From HK1 sp965221725 (GTDB lineage Bacteria > Pseudomonadota > Gammaproteobacteria > HK1): DNA of 64,000 nucleotides. Location of the stretch: assembly GCA_965221725.1 (NCBI GenBank), contig OZ244909.1:1550001-1614000 (forward strand), in the 5' to 3' direction. Positions 24,826-34,340 of the stretch are shown in pieces. The notes under the pieces are model-generated. The model was not told where the DNA came from and searched no databases. It saw only the letters and a list, made by a program, of their open reading frames with translations. A program made the position numbers and the translations under genes. Within the stretch, counting starts at the first letter, position 1; each line of letters starts with the position of its first letter.

Positions 24826-26055
24826 ATGACGACGCATGAACCGACGCCGGGAAGCGGGAGCGCCGCCGGGGCCGGAACCGATCCCGGGGCCGATCCCGGA
24901 GCCAATCCCGGGGCTGATCCCGGAGCCGATATCGAGGCGGACCCGCGCGACACGGGCGGCGACGCCCTGATGCGCTCGATCATCCAGCGCATCGCCACTG
25001 GCCCGGAACTCAGCAAGGACATCACCCGCGACGAGGCGCGGCGCGGCATGCGGGCGGTACTGGACGGTGCCGTCGATCCGGTACGGGCTGCGGTCTTCCT
25101 CATCGCGCTCCGCATGAAGCGGGAAACCGACGACGAGAACCTCGGCATCCTCGACGCGGTGCGGGAGACGACCGGCACCGTCACTGCCCCGGTCGACGAG
25201 ATCGTGGACCTCTCCGACCCCTACAACGGCTTCAACCGCAACCTTCCCGTCTCCGCGTTCCTCCCCGCGGTGCTCGCCGCGTGCGGGGTGCCCGCAGTCT
25301 CGCACGGGGTGGAAACCGTGGGGCCGAAGTTCGGTGCGACCCATCACCGCGTGCTTGCCGCGGGCGGGGCGCCGGTCGCCTCGACCCCCGCGGAGGTATG
25401 CGCCCGCCTCGCCGATCCCGAAACCGGATGGGCATACTGTGACCAGTCGGTGTTCAACCCGAAGCTGCACGCGCTCGCCGGGCTGCGCTCCCTCATCGTC
25501 AAGCGTCCCGCGCTCACCACCGTCGAGGTGATGGCGGGACCGGTGCGCGGGCGCCGACACACGCACGTGGTCACCGGCTACGTGCACAAGCCCTACGCCC
25601 GGATCTACCTCCGGCTCGCACGCGAGGCCGGCTTCGACTCCGCGCTCATCGTGCGCGGCATCGAGGGCGGCATCATCCCGTCGCTGCGCCAGAACGCGAA
25701 GGTGTGGACGTACCGCGACGGCGGGGACGACCACGACACCGATATCTCGCCCACGGAACCGGGCATCGAGCAGACGGTGCGCGCGGTGCCCCTCCCGGAG
25801 GAGATCGCGGGCTACCGGCGCCGGAGCGACGACACCGGCGGTGAGGTCGACGGGCTCGCCATCGCCCGGGTTGCGGCCCGGGCCGGCCTCGCAGCCCTGA
25901 ACGGCGCCCCCGGGCCGGCCCGCGACAGCCTGGTATATGGCGCGGCGCTGGTGCTGCGGCACGTCGGGCGGGCTCGGCGACTCGACGAGGCCGCCGCCAT
26001 GGTGCGCGCCGCGCTGGACGACGGCCGGGTCCGCGCCCGATTCGAGCGCCGGTGA
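24826..26055 (+). CDS. Divergent TrpD-fold (glycosyltransferase family 3) protein
   Basis: A 409-residue protein of the anthranilate phosphoribosyltransferase-like fold: helical N-domain (LSKDITRDEARRGMRAVLDG) followed by a phosphoribosyltransferase-type core. The classic GTGGD and KHGN motifs are not recognisable. The equivalent stretch reads DLSDPYNGFNRNLPVSAFLP and SHGVETVGPKFGATHH. It is therefore unlikely to make phosphoribosyl-anthranilate, and no trp gene is near. The N-terminus carries a tandem DPGA repeat (12-base units near 24885-24930). GGAG lies 7 bases before ATG 24826; ATG 24820 is an alternative. Pairing with a sulfur-type transporter gene suggests a linked but unknown role. 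Confidence 0.75.
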   Translation: MTTHEPTPGSGSAAGAGTDPGADPGANPGADPGADIEADPRDTGGDALMRSIIQRIATGPELSKDITRDEARRGMRAVLDGAVDPVRAAVFLIALRMKRETDDENLGILDAVRETTGTVTAPVDEIVDLSDPYNGFNRNLPVSAFLPAVLAACGVPAVSHGVETVGPKFGATHHRVLAAGGAPVASTPAEVCARLADPETGWAYCDQSVFNPKLHALAGLRSLIVKRPALTTVEVMAGPVRGRRHTHVVTGYVHKPYARIYLRLAREAGFDSALIVRGIEGGIIPSLRQNAKVWTYRDGGDDHDTDISPTEPGIEQTVRAVPLPEEIAGYRRRSDDTGGEVDGLAIARVAARAGLAALNGAPGPARDSLVYGAALVLRHVGRARRLDEAAAMVRAALDDGRVRARFERR

Positions 26056-26376
26056 CGCGCGTCTCCGAATCCGCGCCCGAGTCCGGAAATCACCGTTTCG
26101 TGAAACAAGGGCGTGTGGATGACCGTTTTCGCATGGCGAACGCGAGTCAGGGCGCGCAGATGTATCCGCAGGTACGGAGCGAGCCTGCGAAGCAAGCGGC
26201 ATCGAGCACTATGGCCGCCCCCATGTCGCATTCAACGCGGCGAAAACGGTCGGATCCATGCTCACGGCCGTGAATCGGTGAAATTTGCGGGCGAGTCCGC
26301 CACCCAGGCCCACTATCACTATCCGGGCCCACTATCCGCGCCCAGCGCGCACACCACCCACACCAAGGAGCCATAG
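26056..26376. other. Intergenic region with repeat copy C
   Basis: 321 bases, most of it repeat copy C (26075-26293). The remaining part up to the MFS start shows no gene. Confidence 0.6.
26075..26293 (-). repeat. Dispersed inverted-end element, copy C
   Basis: About 219 bases, same orientation as copy B and more diverged. Ends are near TCCGGAAATCACCG and CGGTGAAATTTGCGGGC. It keeps the core shared with the other copies (GGCGAACGCGAGT, GAAGCAAGCGGCATCGAGC, TTCAACGCGGCG). Confidence 0.75.
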
Positions 26377-27612
26377 ATGGGACGCCAGAGTCCGAGCATC
26401 GAGACCACCTACGGCTGGATCGTCGTGCTCGCCTCGCTGGCCTTGCACAGCATCGCCCTCGGCGCCCCGACGATCCTGTTCGTCGCGCTGAAACCGATCG
26501 CGGCAGACCTGGACACGGCGCGCGCGGTTCCCTCCCTCGCGTACTCGCTGCTCATGGTCGGCGCCGGCATCGGCGGCATCGCGATGGGCCGGTGGATGGA
26601 CCGGTACGGGGTGATGCAGCCGGTGCTCTTCGGCTCGGTGATGATCTGTCTCGGCGCCCTGCTCGCGGGCCAGGCCGAGGACCGATGGAGCCTGTTCATC
26701 GCCACCGGCGTGTTCATCGGCCTGCTCGGCAAGGCGGCGATGATCGCCCCTCTGGTGGCCAACGTGACGCGCTGGTTCGACCGGCGGCGCGGGCTCGCGG
26801 TGGCGATCCTCACCTCCGGTCAGGGGCTGGCCGGCGCCGTGTGGCCACCGATCGTGCAGCACTTCAACGATCTCGTGGGGTGGCGGGGGACGTTCCTCTA
26901 CTTCGCGGTGTTCGGGGTGGCGACGATGGTGCCGGCGGCGCTCCTGCTCCGGCCGCGCCCGCCGATCGCGGCCCCGGATCGGCCCGCCGCCGGGACATCC
27001 TCCGGCGACGAACGGCGGGTGCTGGACCTGCCCCCGCACGTCGCGCAGATCATGCTGTGGATCGCGGTGATCGGCTGCTGCACGGCGATGTCGGTCCCGA
27101 TCGTGCATCTTGTGAGCCACGTCACCGACCAGGGCTACACCCTGCAGCAGGGCGCGCGCGCCCTGTCCGTCCTGTTCGTGGCCGCGTTCTTGAGCCGGCT
27201 CGGCTTCGGCGTGCTCGCCGACCGCATCGGTCCGGTCCGCACTCTGCTCATCGGCTCGGTTTCCATGGCGGCGATGCTGCTCGCGTTCGCGTTCGCCACC
27301 AGCTACATGGGCCTCTTCGTCGCCGCGCTGCTGTTCGGGCTCGGGTTCTCGGGCATCATGCCGTGCTACCCGCTGATCATCCGGCTTCTGTTTCCGGTGA
27401 GGCAGCTTGGCGGGCGCATTGCGGCCCAGTACCTGTTCGCCGCGAGCGGCATGGCGCTCGGCGGGTGGCTCGGCGGGGTGACCTTCGACCTGACCGGCAG
27501 CTACCAGCCCGCGTTCCTGGTCGCGTTCGCGTTCAACGCGATGAACTTTGTGGTGATGGGCTTCTTCCACTTGCGCCAGACACGGCTCCGGCTCGCCCCG
27601 CACCCGGCCTGA
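26377..27612 (+). CDS. Major facilitator superfamily transporter (monocarboxylate/oxalate-formate-like)
   Basis: A 411-residue carrier with about 12 hydrophobic segments. The N-terminal YGWIVVLASLALHSIALGAP and the loop motif MGRWMDRYGVMQPVLFGS (motif A, near residue 68) are typical. The RWFDRRRGLAVAI segment near 130 resembles the oxalate:formate antiporter and monocarboxylate carrier group. The second-half motif LADRIGPVRTLLIGS is also present. Substrate is unknown, probably a carboxylate. It is preceded by a repeat element rather than an operon partner and is convergent with the DUF1223 gene. ATG 26377. Confidence 0.85.
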   Translation: MGRQSPSIETTYGWIVVLASLALHSIALGAPTILFVALKPIAADLDTARAVPSLAYSLLMVGAGIGGIAMGRWMDRYGVMQPVLFGSVMICLGALLAGQAEDRWSLFIATGVFIGLLGKAAMIAPLVANVTRWFDRRRGLAVAILTSGQGLAGAVWPPIVQHFNDLVGWRGTFLYFAVFGVATMVPAALLLRPRPPIAAPDRPAAGTSSGDERRVLDLPPHVAQIMLWIAVIGCCTAMSVPIVHLVSHVTDQGYTLQQGARALSVLFVAAFLSRLGFGVLADRIGPVRTLLIGSVSMAAMLLAFAFATSYMGLFVAALLFGLGFSGIMPCYPLIIRLLFPVRQLGGRIAAQYLFAASGMALGGWLGGVTFDLTGSYQPAFLVAFAFNAMNFVVMGFFHLRQTRLRLAPHPA

Positions 27613-27624
27613 GACACGACGGAC

Positions 27625-28371
27625 TCAGTTCACGAGCCAGCCGCCGGCGGCCTGGATCGGCAGCGGGTCTCCAGGAATGCTCACCCACGCCGCGAGTGCT
27701 TCGCGCGGTGCCGGTTGCGACGCCCCGGGGAGCTCCCCCGATGCCACGTAGGCATCACCGTCCCCGCGGTGCATGGGGTGCCGGCTCCATCCGAGCACGA
27801 CGAACTTGTGCTTCAGCGTGCGACCGTGATTCTCTCCCGCGCCCACCTCGGTCACGAGGTCGAAGCCGAGCCGCGCCACGTGCAGCTCGATCCGTTCCGG
27901 GACCTCGACCACGGGCGCGAATCGGGCGTCGAAACGCTCATCCCGCACGTCCACCGAGATCGATCCGATGGCGACCTCCTCCGGAAGCCTGAGCGTCGGA
28001 TCCCGGAACCAGCCGCGCCACTCCTTGCCGCCGACCACGAAGCCGGGGGTATACACGCTCCGGAGGCGGCCGATGTCCCGGTACGTGCGCTGACGGTTCG
28101 AATGCTCCCGGGCGGCGAACCGGTCCGGCCACCCGATGTAGTCCCAGTAGTCGACGTGGAAGGCGACGGGGACCACGCGGCTCCAGAGATCGGAACGGGC
28201 CTCGGCGCGGTTCAACCACTGTTCGGCCGGCGGACAACTGCTGCATCCCTCGGAGGTGAACAGCTCGACGAGGACGGCCCGCGAGACCGGACCCCGGATA
28301 TCGACGCTACGGGCCAGCCCCGAGACCGGAACGGCGAGGAACAGGGACAGGACAAGGAGAAAACGAACCAT
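27625..28371 (-). CDS. DUF1223 exported thioredoxin-like protein
   Basis: A 248-residue protein with a signal peptide (MVRFLLVLSLFLAVPVSG) and the DUF1223 signature VELFTSEGCSSCPPAEQWL near residue 42. The CSSC pair suggests a redox role; a second conserved stretch is VPVAFHVDYWDYIGWPDRFA near 72. The function of the family is not established; a periplasmic thiol role is inferred from fold and motif. ATG 28371 is chosen because it begins the signal sequence. It is convergent with the MFS gene 12 bases away. Confidence 0.85.
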   Translation of the reverse strand: MVRFLLVLSLFLAVPVSGLARSVDIRGPVSRAVLVELFTSEGCSSCPPAEQWLNRAEARSDLWSRVVPVAFHVDYWDYIGWPDRFAAREHSNRQRTYRDIGRLRSVYTPGFVVGGKEWRGWFRDPTLRLPEEVAIGSISVDVRDERFDARFAPVVEVPERIELHVARLGFDLVTEVGAGENHGRTLKHKFVVLGWSRHPMHRGDGDAYVASGELPGASQPAPREALAAWVSIPGDPLPIQAAGGWLVN

Positions 28372-28537
28372 GACGAACTCCACGCGGCCTCGGCGGATGG
28401 GCGAACGAACCGACCCGTGGATGGTCGGCGGGTTGCCTTGCAGTGTCCAGCCCGGGCCCGAGTTCAACCCCGACTCGAACCCGAGCCAAATCTTCGGAGG
28501 ACGGTGCGCCGACTCTCGTAAGGCCCGGGAGCCCGGA

Positions 28538-28822
28538 TCAGCCGATCCTGATGAGCGCGACCGCGAGCCCGACGATGATGCCGACGCCGCCCAGTAGCCG
28601 CCACGTCAGGCGGGCTTCGAGGGTGGCGATTTCCGCCTTCAACTCCGCCTTGAACCACACCTTGAGCTCCGAGACCGAGCTGCCGAGATCAACCCTGGTG
28701 GCAACGTTCGGGACGAATTCCACCGCGAGCGCTTCCGCCATGGCCTCCGCCTGCCGGGCCTCGACGCCGGCCTCCTCCAGGCGACGCGCGTAGCGCAGGG
28801 TGTCGAAGATCGAAGTGTTCAT
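28538..28822 (-). CDS. Small coiled-coil membrane protein, DUF1640-like (copy 1)
   Basis: A 94-residue protein: an N-terminal segment (IFDTLRYARRLEEAGV), an amphipathic coiled-coil region and a single C-terminal membrane helix (LLGGVGIIVGLAVALIRIG). This resembles the DUF1640/CCDC90-like family of small coiled-coil proteins common in proteobacteria, of unknown function. It follows its tandem paralogue 12 bases downstream on the minus strand, so the two form one transcription unit. The 3' portion is almost identical in DNA to that of the paralogue. Confidence 0.8.
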   Translation of the reverse strand: MNTSIFDTLRYARRLEEAGVEARQAEAMAEALAVEFVPNVATRVDLGSSVSELKVWFKAELKAEIATLEARLTWRLLGGVGIIVGLAVALIRIG

Positions 28823-28834
28823 GGGGCAGGCGGC

Positions 28835-29107
28835 TCAGCCGAGCTTCATGAGCGCGACCGCGAGCCCGACGATGATGCCGACGCCGCCCAGTAGCCGCCA
28901 CGTCAGGCGGGCTTCGAGGGCTGCGATGTCCGCCTTGAATCCGGCCTCGAGTTTCGAGACCGCGCTGCCGAGATCGGTCTTCGTGACCAGATTCGGGACA
29001 AGCTTATCCGCGAGCGCATCCGCCATGGCCTCCGCCTGCGCCGGCGCAACCCCCGCCTGCTTGAGGCGGCGCGCGTAGCGCAGGGTATCGATGATGGAAG
29101 CGGCCAT
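28835..29107 (-). CDS. Small coiled-coil membrane protein, DUF1640-like (copy 2)
   Basis: A 90-residue paralogue of the gene just downstream: MAASIIDTLRYARRLKQAGV, a coiled coil and the tail ARLTWRLLGGVGIIVGLAVA. ATG 29107 aligns with the start of the paralogue; the longer upstream frame is not similar to it. The two copies are alike at both ends and diverge in the middle (VATRVDLGSSVSELKVWFKA against VTKTDLGSAVSKLEAGFKAD). The cellular role is unknown. Confidence 0.8.
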   Translation of the reverse strand: MAASIIDTLRYARRLKQAGVAPAQAEAMADALADKLVPNLVTKTDLGSAVSKLEAGFKADIAALEARLTWRLLGGVGIIVGLAVALMKLG

Positions 29108-29356
29108 GCGAATCGCTCCGAATCCGATCTCGTGCTCTGCGGCCGAAGAGTTCGTGACGGATGATAGGTAGAGGATCGGGTTCCGTCCATGCCTTGCCCG
29201 GGACTTCGATGCCGCCGTTTGTAGGCCGAGGCCGATTCGATGGGCAAGCCCGAAAACTTCACCCCGGAATCCCGGGCTGGACAGCACCCGGCCGAGTACG
29301 GATAGTCGCCATCACCGGCGGCGAAGCGGCCGCGACCGTCCGAGGCGGACCCGAAC

Positions 29357-30103
29357 ATGCGTGAAGTGATGCTCATTACCGGTGCAAGCCGGGGGATCGG
29401 CGCGGCGAGCGCAGTGCTCGCGGCCGAACGCGGATACGACGTGGCGATCAGCTACCGGCGCGAGGCCGAGGCGGCCGAATCCGTCGCCGAACGGGCTCGG
29501 ACGCACGGTGCCCGGGCGGTGACGATCCGGGCCGATGTCGCGAACGAGGACGACGTCGAGCGGATGTTCGCCACCGTCGACGCCGAACTCGGCCCGCTCG
29601 CGGTGCTGGTCAACAACGCGGGCACGCTCGATCTGCGGATGCGCCTTGACGAGATGACCGCCGCGCGGGTCGAGCGCACCCTGCGGGTCAACGTCCTCGG
29701 CGTGTTTCTGTGCTGCCGTGCCGCGGTGCGCCGCATGTCCACGGGCCACGGAGGCACCGGCGGTCGCATCGTCAACGTCTCGTCCGTCGCCGCCCGCATC
29801 GGCGGCCCGCGCGAGTACATCGACTACGCGGCCTCGAAGGGCGCGGTGGACACGATGACCGTGGGCCTCGCGAACGAGGTGGCGGAGGAAGGCATTCGCG
29901 TCAACGCGGTCCGGCCGGGCCTCATCTACACCGAGATCCACGCGCAGGGCGGCGAACCGGGGCGGGTCGACCGGCTCAAGGCCGTGGTTCCCATGAAGCG
30001 CGGCGGAGACTCGGCCGAGGTCGCCCGCGCCATCCTGTGGCTCGCGGCGGAGGAGTCGTCGTACTGCACCGGCGCGTTGGTGGACGTGTCGGGGGGGCGC
30101 TGA
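29357..30103 (+). CDS. Short-chain dehydrogenase/reductase (SDR)
   Basis: A 248-residue classical SDR oxidoreductase. The cofactor motif ITGASRGIGAASA is at residues 7-19, NNAG near 92, the catalytic Ser in NVSSVAAR near 141 and the YxxxK pair in YAASKGAVD near 156. The length is exactly that of the family, and the C-terminus ends in the usual TGALVDVSGGR. The closest functional relatives by sequence are FabG-like or glucose-1-dehydrogenase-like reductases; the substrate is not determinable. It precedes cysQ on the same strand by about 180 bases. Confidence 0.9.
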   Translation: MREVMLITGASRGIGAASAVLAAERGYDVAISYRREAEAAESVAERARTHGARAVTIRADVANEDDVERMFATVDAELGPLAVLVNNAGTLDLRMRLDEMTAARVERTLRVNVLGVFLCCRAAVRRMSTGHGGTGGRIVNVSSVAARIGGPREYIDYAASKGAVDTMTVGLANEVAEEGIRVNAVRPGLIYTEIHAQGGEPGRVDRLKAVVPMKRGGDSAEVARAILWLAAEESSYCTGALVDVSGGR

Positions 30104-30287
30104 ACGCGGTGGCCGACCCACCCGCCCGCTCGCCCCGGACGAACGCGGTCCCGACTTCGCGGGAAGCATCGTCGTCGATGCCGACTTTTCAGGGGTCGAA
30201 GTGGCCGCACGGCTCACATCGATCCGCGCATCGCGGGGAGCGCCGCGGTCGATGCCGACTTTGCAGATAGGCAACGGAATCCGCCGC

Positions 30288-31072
<785 letters not shown>

Positions 31073-31076
<4 letters not shown>

Positions 31077-32080
31077 TCACACCGTCGATTCCAGCCCGCA
31101 TGACCGCCATCGAGATCGCCGAACCGGGCGGCCCCGAGGTGCTCGTCCCTACCGAGCGCGAGGTACCCGAGCCCGGTCCCGGCGAGGTGCTGGTTGCGGT
31201 CGAGGCGGCGGGCGTGAACCGTCCCGACGTGATGCAGCGCCAGGGTCTCTATCCGCCGCCGCCCGGAGCGCCCGATATCCCCGGGCTGGAGATCGCGGGC
31301 ACCGTGGCCGCGCTCGGGGAAGGGGTCGATACCCCGGCGGTCGGCGCCCGCGTGTGCGCGCTCGTTGCCGGTGGCGGCTACGCCGAGTACTGCACCGCCC
31401 CGGCTCCGCTCTGCCTGCCGATGCCCGCCGGACTCGGCCCGACCGAGGCCGCGGCGCTCCCGGAGACCTTCTTCACGGTGTGGACCAACGTCTTCGACCG
31501 CGCCCGCCTCGCCGAGGGCGAGTCGCTCCTCGTGCACGGGGGATCGAGCGGCATCGGCACCACCGCGATCCAGCTCGCCAGGGCGTTCGGCGCGACCGTC
31601 TACGTCACCGCGGGCTCGAAGGTGAAGTGCGACGCCTGCCTCGCGCTCGGAGCCGATGCCGCCATCCACTATCGCGAGGAGGACTTCGTCGAGCGCGTCC
31701 GCGCGCTGACCGGCAAGCGCGGGGTCGATGTGGTGCTCGACATGGTCGCCGGCGACTATCTCGCGCGGAACCTGAAGTGCCTGGCCGTCGAGGGCCGGCT
31801 CGTCATCATCGCGGTCCAGCGCGGGCCGAAGGTCGAGCAGCTCAACGTCCTGCCCATCATGCTCAACCGGCTGACGGTCACCGGCTCCACGCTGCGCCCC
31901 CGCACCGTGGAGCAGAAGGCGGACATCGCACGCACGCTCCACGAGCGGGTGTGGCCGATGCTCGCGGCGGGCACCATCCGGCCGATCGTGCACGCCCGAT
32001 TCCCGCTCACCGACGCCGCCGGCGCCCACCGGCTGATGGAAAGCAGCGAACACATCGGGAAGATCGTGTTGGAGGTGTAG
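31073..32080 (+). CDS. NAD(P)H:quinone oxidoreductase, PIG3-like medium-chain family
   Basis: A 335-residue zinc-free medium-chain reductase. It shows the quinone-reductase-type segments AAGVNRPDVMQRQGLYPPPP near residue 43 and IPGLEIAGTVAALGEG near 64, with cofactor motif VHGGSSGIGTTAIQLARAFG near 152. Relatives reduce quinones or alpha,beta-unsaturated ketones with NADPH. The ATG at 31073 overlaps the cysQ stop by four bases. The common view of PIG3 relatives is detoxification of quinones; nothing in the neighbourhood sharpens that. Confidence 0.9.
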
Positions 32081-32127
32081 CCCCGTCTATCAAGTACGCA
32101 CCGCGGTATTGCGATGGAGGAGACCTC

Positions 32128-32461
32128 ATGACGAATTGGACCAAGTGCCCGGCCGTGGAATGCACGCCCAACAAGATCAGCGGCGCATGGGCTTTCGCCG
32201 GGACGAGAGTGCCCCGTGTATGCCCTCTTCGAGAATCTGGAGAGCGGCGCCACTGTGCAGGAGTTTCTGGAGTGGTACCCGGATGTCGAGGAGTGGCATC
32301 AGCAGAACCTTGCCGGACGTCGGCTGGGAATCGTGGTGCTGATGGCTACGGCATGGCCGAGGGTCCAGCATCGGATCGAAGAGATACGCACCGCTATCGA
32401 CGAGATTCAAGCCGGAGAAATCAGGGAAGTCTCCATACCAAGACGGGCGCCGGACGGGTGA
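32128..32461 (+). pseudogene. Broken antitoxin-toxin fusion (DUF433 antitoxin plus PIN-like toxin tail)
   Basis: The first 28 codons (MTNWTKCPAVECTPNKISG through GTRVP) are the start of a DUF433 antitoxin. The continuation VYALFENLESGATVQEFLEW is in the next frame; removing one C from CCCC (32212-32215) restores the typical RVPVYALFENL. After WYPDVEEW the sequence QQNLAGRRLGIVVL...AWP...AIDEIQAGEIREV looks like the C-terminus of the PIN-like toxins that often follow DUF433 genes. A deletion seems to have joined antitoxin head to toxin tail. A GGAGGA ribosome site (32116-32121) survives. The reading is by eye, so the toxin assignment is tentative. Confidence 0.65.
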
Positions 32462-32518
32462 CCGCGAGCGGGTTCTGGTCAGTCCCCTCCCGGCACGGCC
32501 ATCCGGAGTTCCGGGGAA

Positions 32519-34066
32519 TCAGTCGAGCGCGTCCAGTACCGGGTCGAGCTCGTCGAGGAGCGCGATGCCGCGGTTCAGGTCGGCGGCCATCTCGCGGTGG
32601 TCTTCCTGGCGGAACGCGATGCGTTTGCGGATGAGGCGGTGCGCTTCCTCCAGCCGGTCGCTCGAACGCAGCGGGCGCAGGAGGTCGATCCCCTGCGCGG
32701 CCGCGACCAGCTCGATCGCGAGCACCCGCCGCACGTTGGCGACCACCGGGCGCAGCTTGAGCGCGGCTCCCATCCCCATGGAGACATGGTCTTCCTTGTC
32801 CGCCGAGGTGGGGATGGAGTCGACGGAAGCCGGGTGGCACGCCACCTTGTTCTCCGCCACCAGCGCCGCCGCGGTCACCTGCGCCATCATGAAGCCGGAA
32901 TCGAGCCCCGCGTCGCGCACGAGGAACGGTGGCAGGCCGGAGAACGCGGTGTTGGTCAGCTTCTCGATCCGCCGCTCGCTGATCGAGGCGAGTTCCGCCA
33001 GCGCGATGGCCAGGAAGTCGGCCGCGAACGCCATCGGCTGACCGTGGAAGTTGCCGCCGGAGAGGATCTCCGCACTCCCGTCGTCCCCATCGCCCCCGTC
33101 GCCCGGAAAGACGAGCGGGTTGTCGGTGACCGCGTTCATCTCGACCGCGACCTTCGCCTCGACATCCGCGAGCACGTCGCGCACCGCACCGTGTACCTGG
33201 GGGGCGCAGCGCACGCTGTACGGATCCTGCACCCGCACATCCCCCGCCCGGTGGGATTCCCGGATGGCGGAGCCGCGCATCAGTGACCACAGGTTCGCGG
33301 CCGAGACGCGCTGCCCCGGATGCGCCCGTAGTGCGTGCAGTCGAGGGTCGAAGGCGACGTCGGTACCGCGCAGCGCGTCGGTGGAGAGCGCGGCGGCAAG
33401 GTCCGCAACCCGCACCAGATGGCGCGTATCGAGGCACGAGAGTGCAAGCAGCGAGGTCATCGCCTGCGTGCCGTTGATGAGGGCGAGCCCCTCCTTGGGG
33501 CCCAGCACGATGGGAGCGAACCCGGCGCGGCGCAACCCCTCGGCGGCGGGTGCGACCCGACCGTCGATCCGGACCTGCCCGCACCCGATGAGGGGCAGGG
33601 CGAGGTGCGCCAGGGGCGCCAGATCCCCGCTCGCCCCGACCGAGCCGCGGCTCGGCACGAGCGGCAGCACCCCGGCATCGAGAAGGGCGAGCAGGGCCTC
33701 GACAACCTGCGCCCGCACGCCGGAGTGGCCACGGGACAGGGTGTTCGCCCGCAGCAGGAGCATTCCGCGCACCGCTTCATCGTCGAGCGGCTCGCCGAGC
33801 CCGGAGGCATGGCTCAGAAGGAGCCGCCGCTGGAGCTGGGAGAGCTGATCGTCGGCGATGCGAACGTCCGCGAGGTCTCCGAACCCGGTGTTCACACCGT
33901 AGACGGCATCGCCGACTTCGACCGCGCGCCGCACCGCGCCCTGCCCGGCCATGACCTTCGCCCGCGCGGGCGGCGCGAGCGTGCAGGACGCACCGCGGCG
34001 CGCCACGGCATCGAACTGCCCGAGTCCGAGCGACTCACCGTCGATGACGATGGGCGTCGGCGCCAC
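32519..34066 (-). CDS. hutH: Histidine ammonia-lyase
   Basis: A 515-residue aromatic ammonia-lyase that eliminates ammonia from histidine to give urocanate. The MIO-forming ASG is in GSVGASGDLAPLAHL near residue 145. Tyr in YGVNTGFGDLA, His in LLLSHASGLGEPL (near 85), Asn in LINGTQAMTSL, Gln/Arg in QDPYSVRCAPQVHG, Phe in GGNFHGQPM and Glu in DKEDHVSMG all match HAL positions. A short DGGDGDDG insertion lies near 330. The GTG start is at 34066. No hutU, hutI or hutG is in the window, so the rest of the pathway, or a different use, lies elsewhere. It is followed upstream by an ornithine-cyclodeaminase-family gene on the same strand. Confidence 0.85.
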   Translation of the reverse strand: MAPTPIVIDGESLGLGQFDAVARRGASCTLAPPARAKVMAGQGAVRRAVEVGDAVYGVNTGFGDLADVRIADDQLSQLQRRLLLSHASGLGEPLDDEAVRGMLLLRANTLSRGHSGVRAQVVEALLALLDAGVLPLVPSRGSVGASGDLAPLAHLALPLIGCGQVRIDGRVAPAAEGLRRAGFAPIVLGPKEGLALINGTQAMTSLLALSCLDTRHLVRVADLAAALSTDALRGTDVAFDPRLHALRAHPGQRVSAANLWSLMRGSAIRESHRAGDVRVQDPYSVRCAPQVHGAVRDVLADVEAKVAVEMNAVTDNPLVFPGDGGDGDDGSAEILSGGNFHGQPMAFAADFLAIALAELASISERRIEKLTNTAFSGLPPFLVRDAGLDSGFMMAQVTAAALVAENKVACHPASVDSIPTSADKEDHVSMGMGAALKLRPVVANVRRVLAIELVAAAQGIDLLRPLRSSDRLEEAHRLIRKRIAFRQEDHREMAADLNRGIALLDELDPVLDALD

Positions 34067-34340
34067 GTCAGGCTCCCAAAGGCGTCATCGTGCGGCACCG
34101 GCAAGGCGGCGATCGGGCGGTACCTCACTTCGACACTCCGTCTGTCGTCCCCGGCCTGCATGTAGCGGCTCCTCCGAGAGTTCAGGAGTCGGAACGAGGC
34201 GCAGCCGGCGATGGCAGGAGGCATCGCCCGGAGTCCCCGGCGACCCGTCGGCCCGGGCCATGGCGGACCTGCGGGCGGGCGCGGGCGCGGCGATGGAGGT
34301 GGCCCGGTTCACGCCTCGCCGCATCCGGGGGGCGGCGCGC

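Noticed and set aside
32519..34066. Histidine ammonia-lyase as an ergothionase feeding trimethylamine to MttB
   Set aside because: The HAL active-site residues are intact, including the methionine region SGFMMAQVTAAAL, where I recall ergothionases carrying lysine. Both MttB copies lack the pyrrolysine codon needed for trimethylamine.
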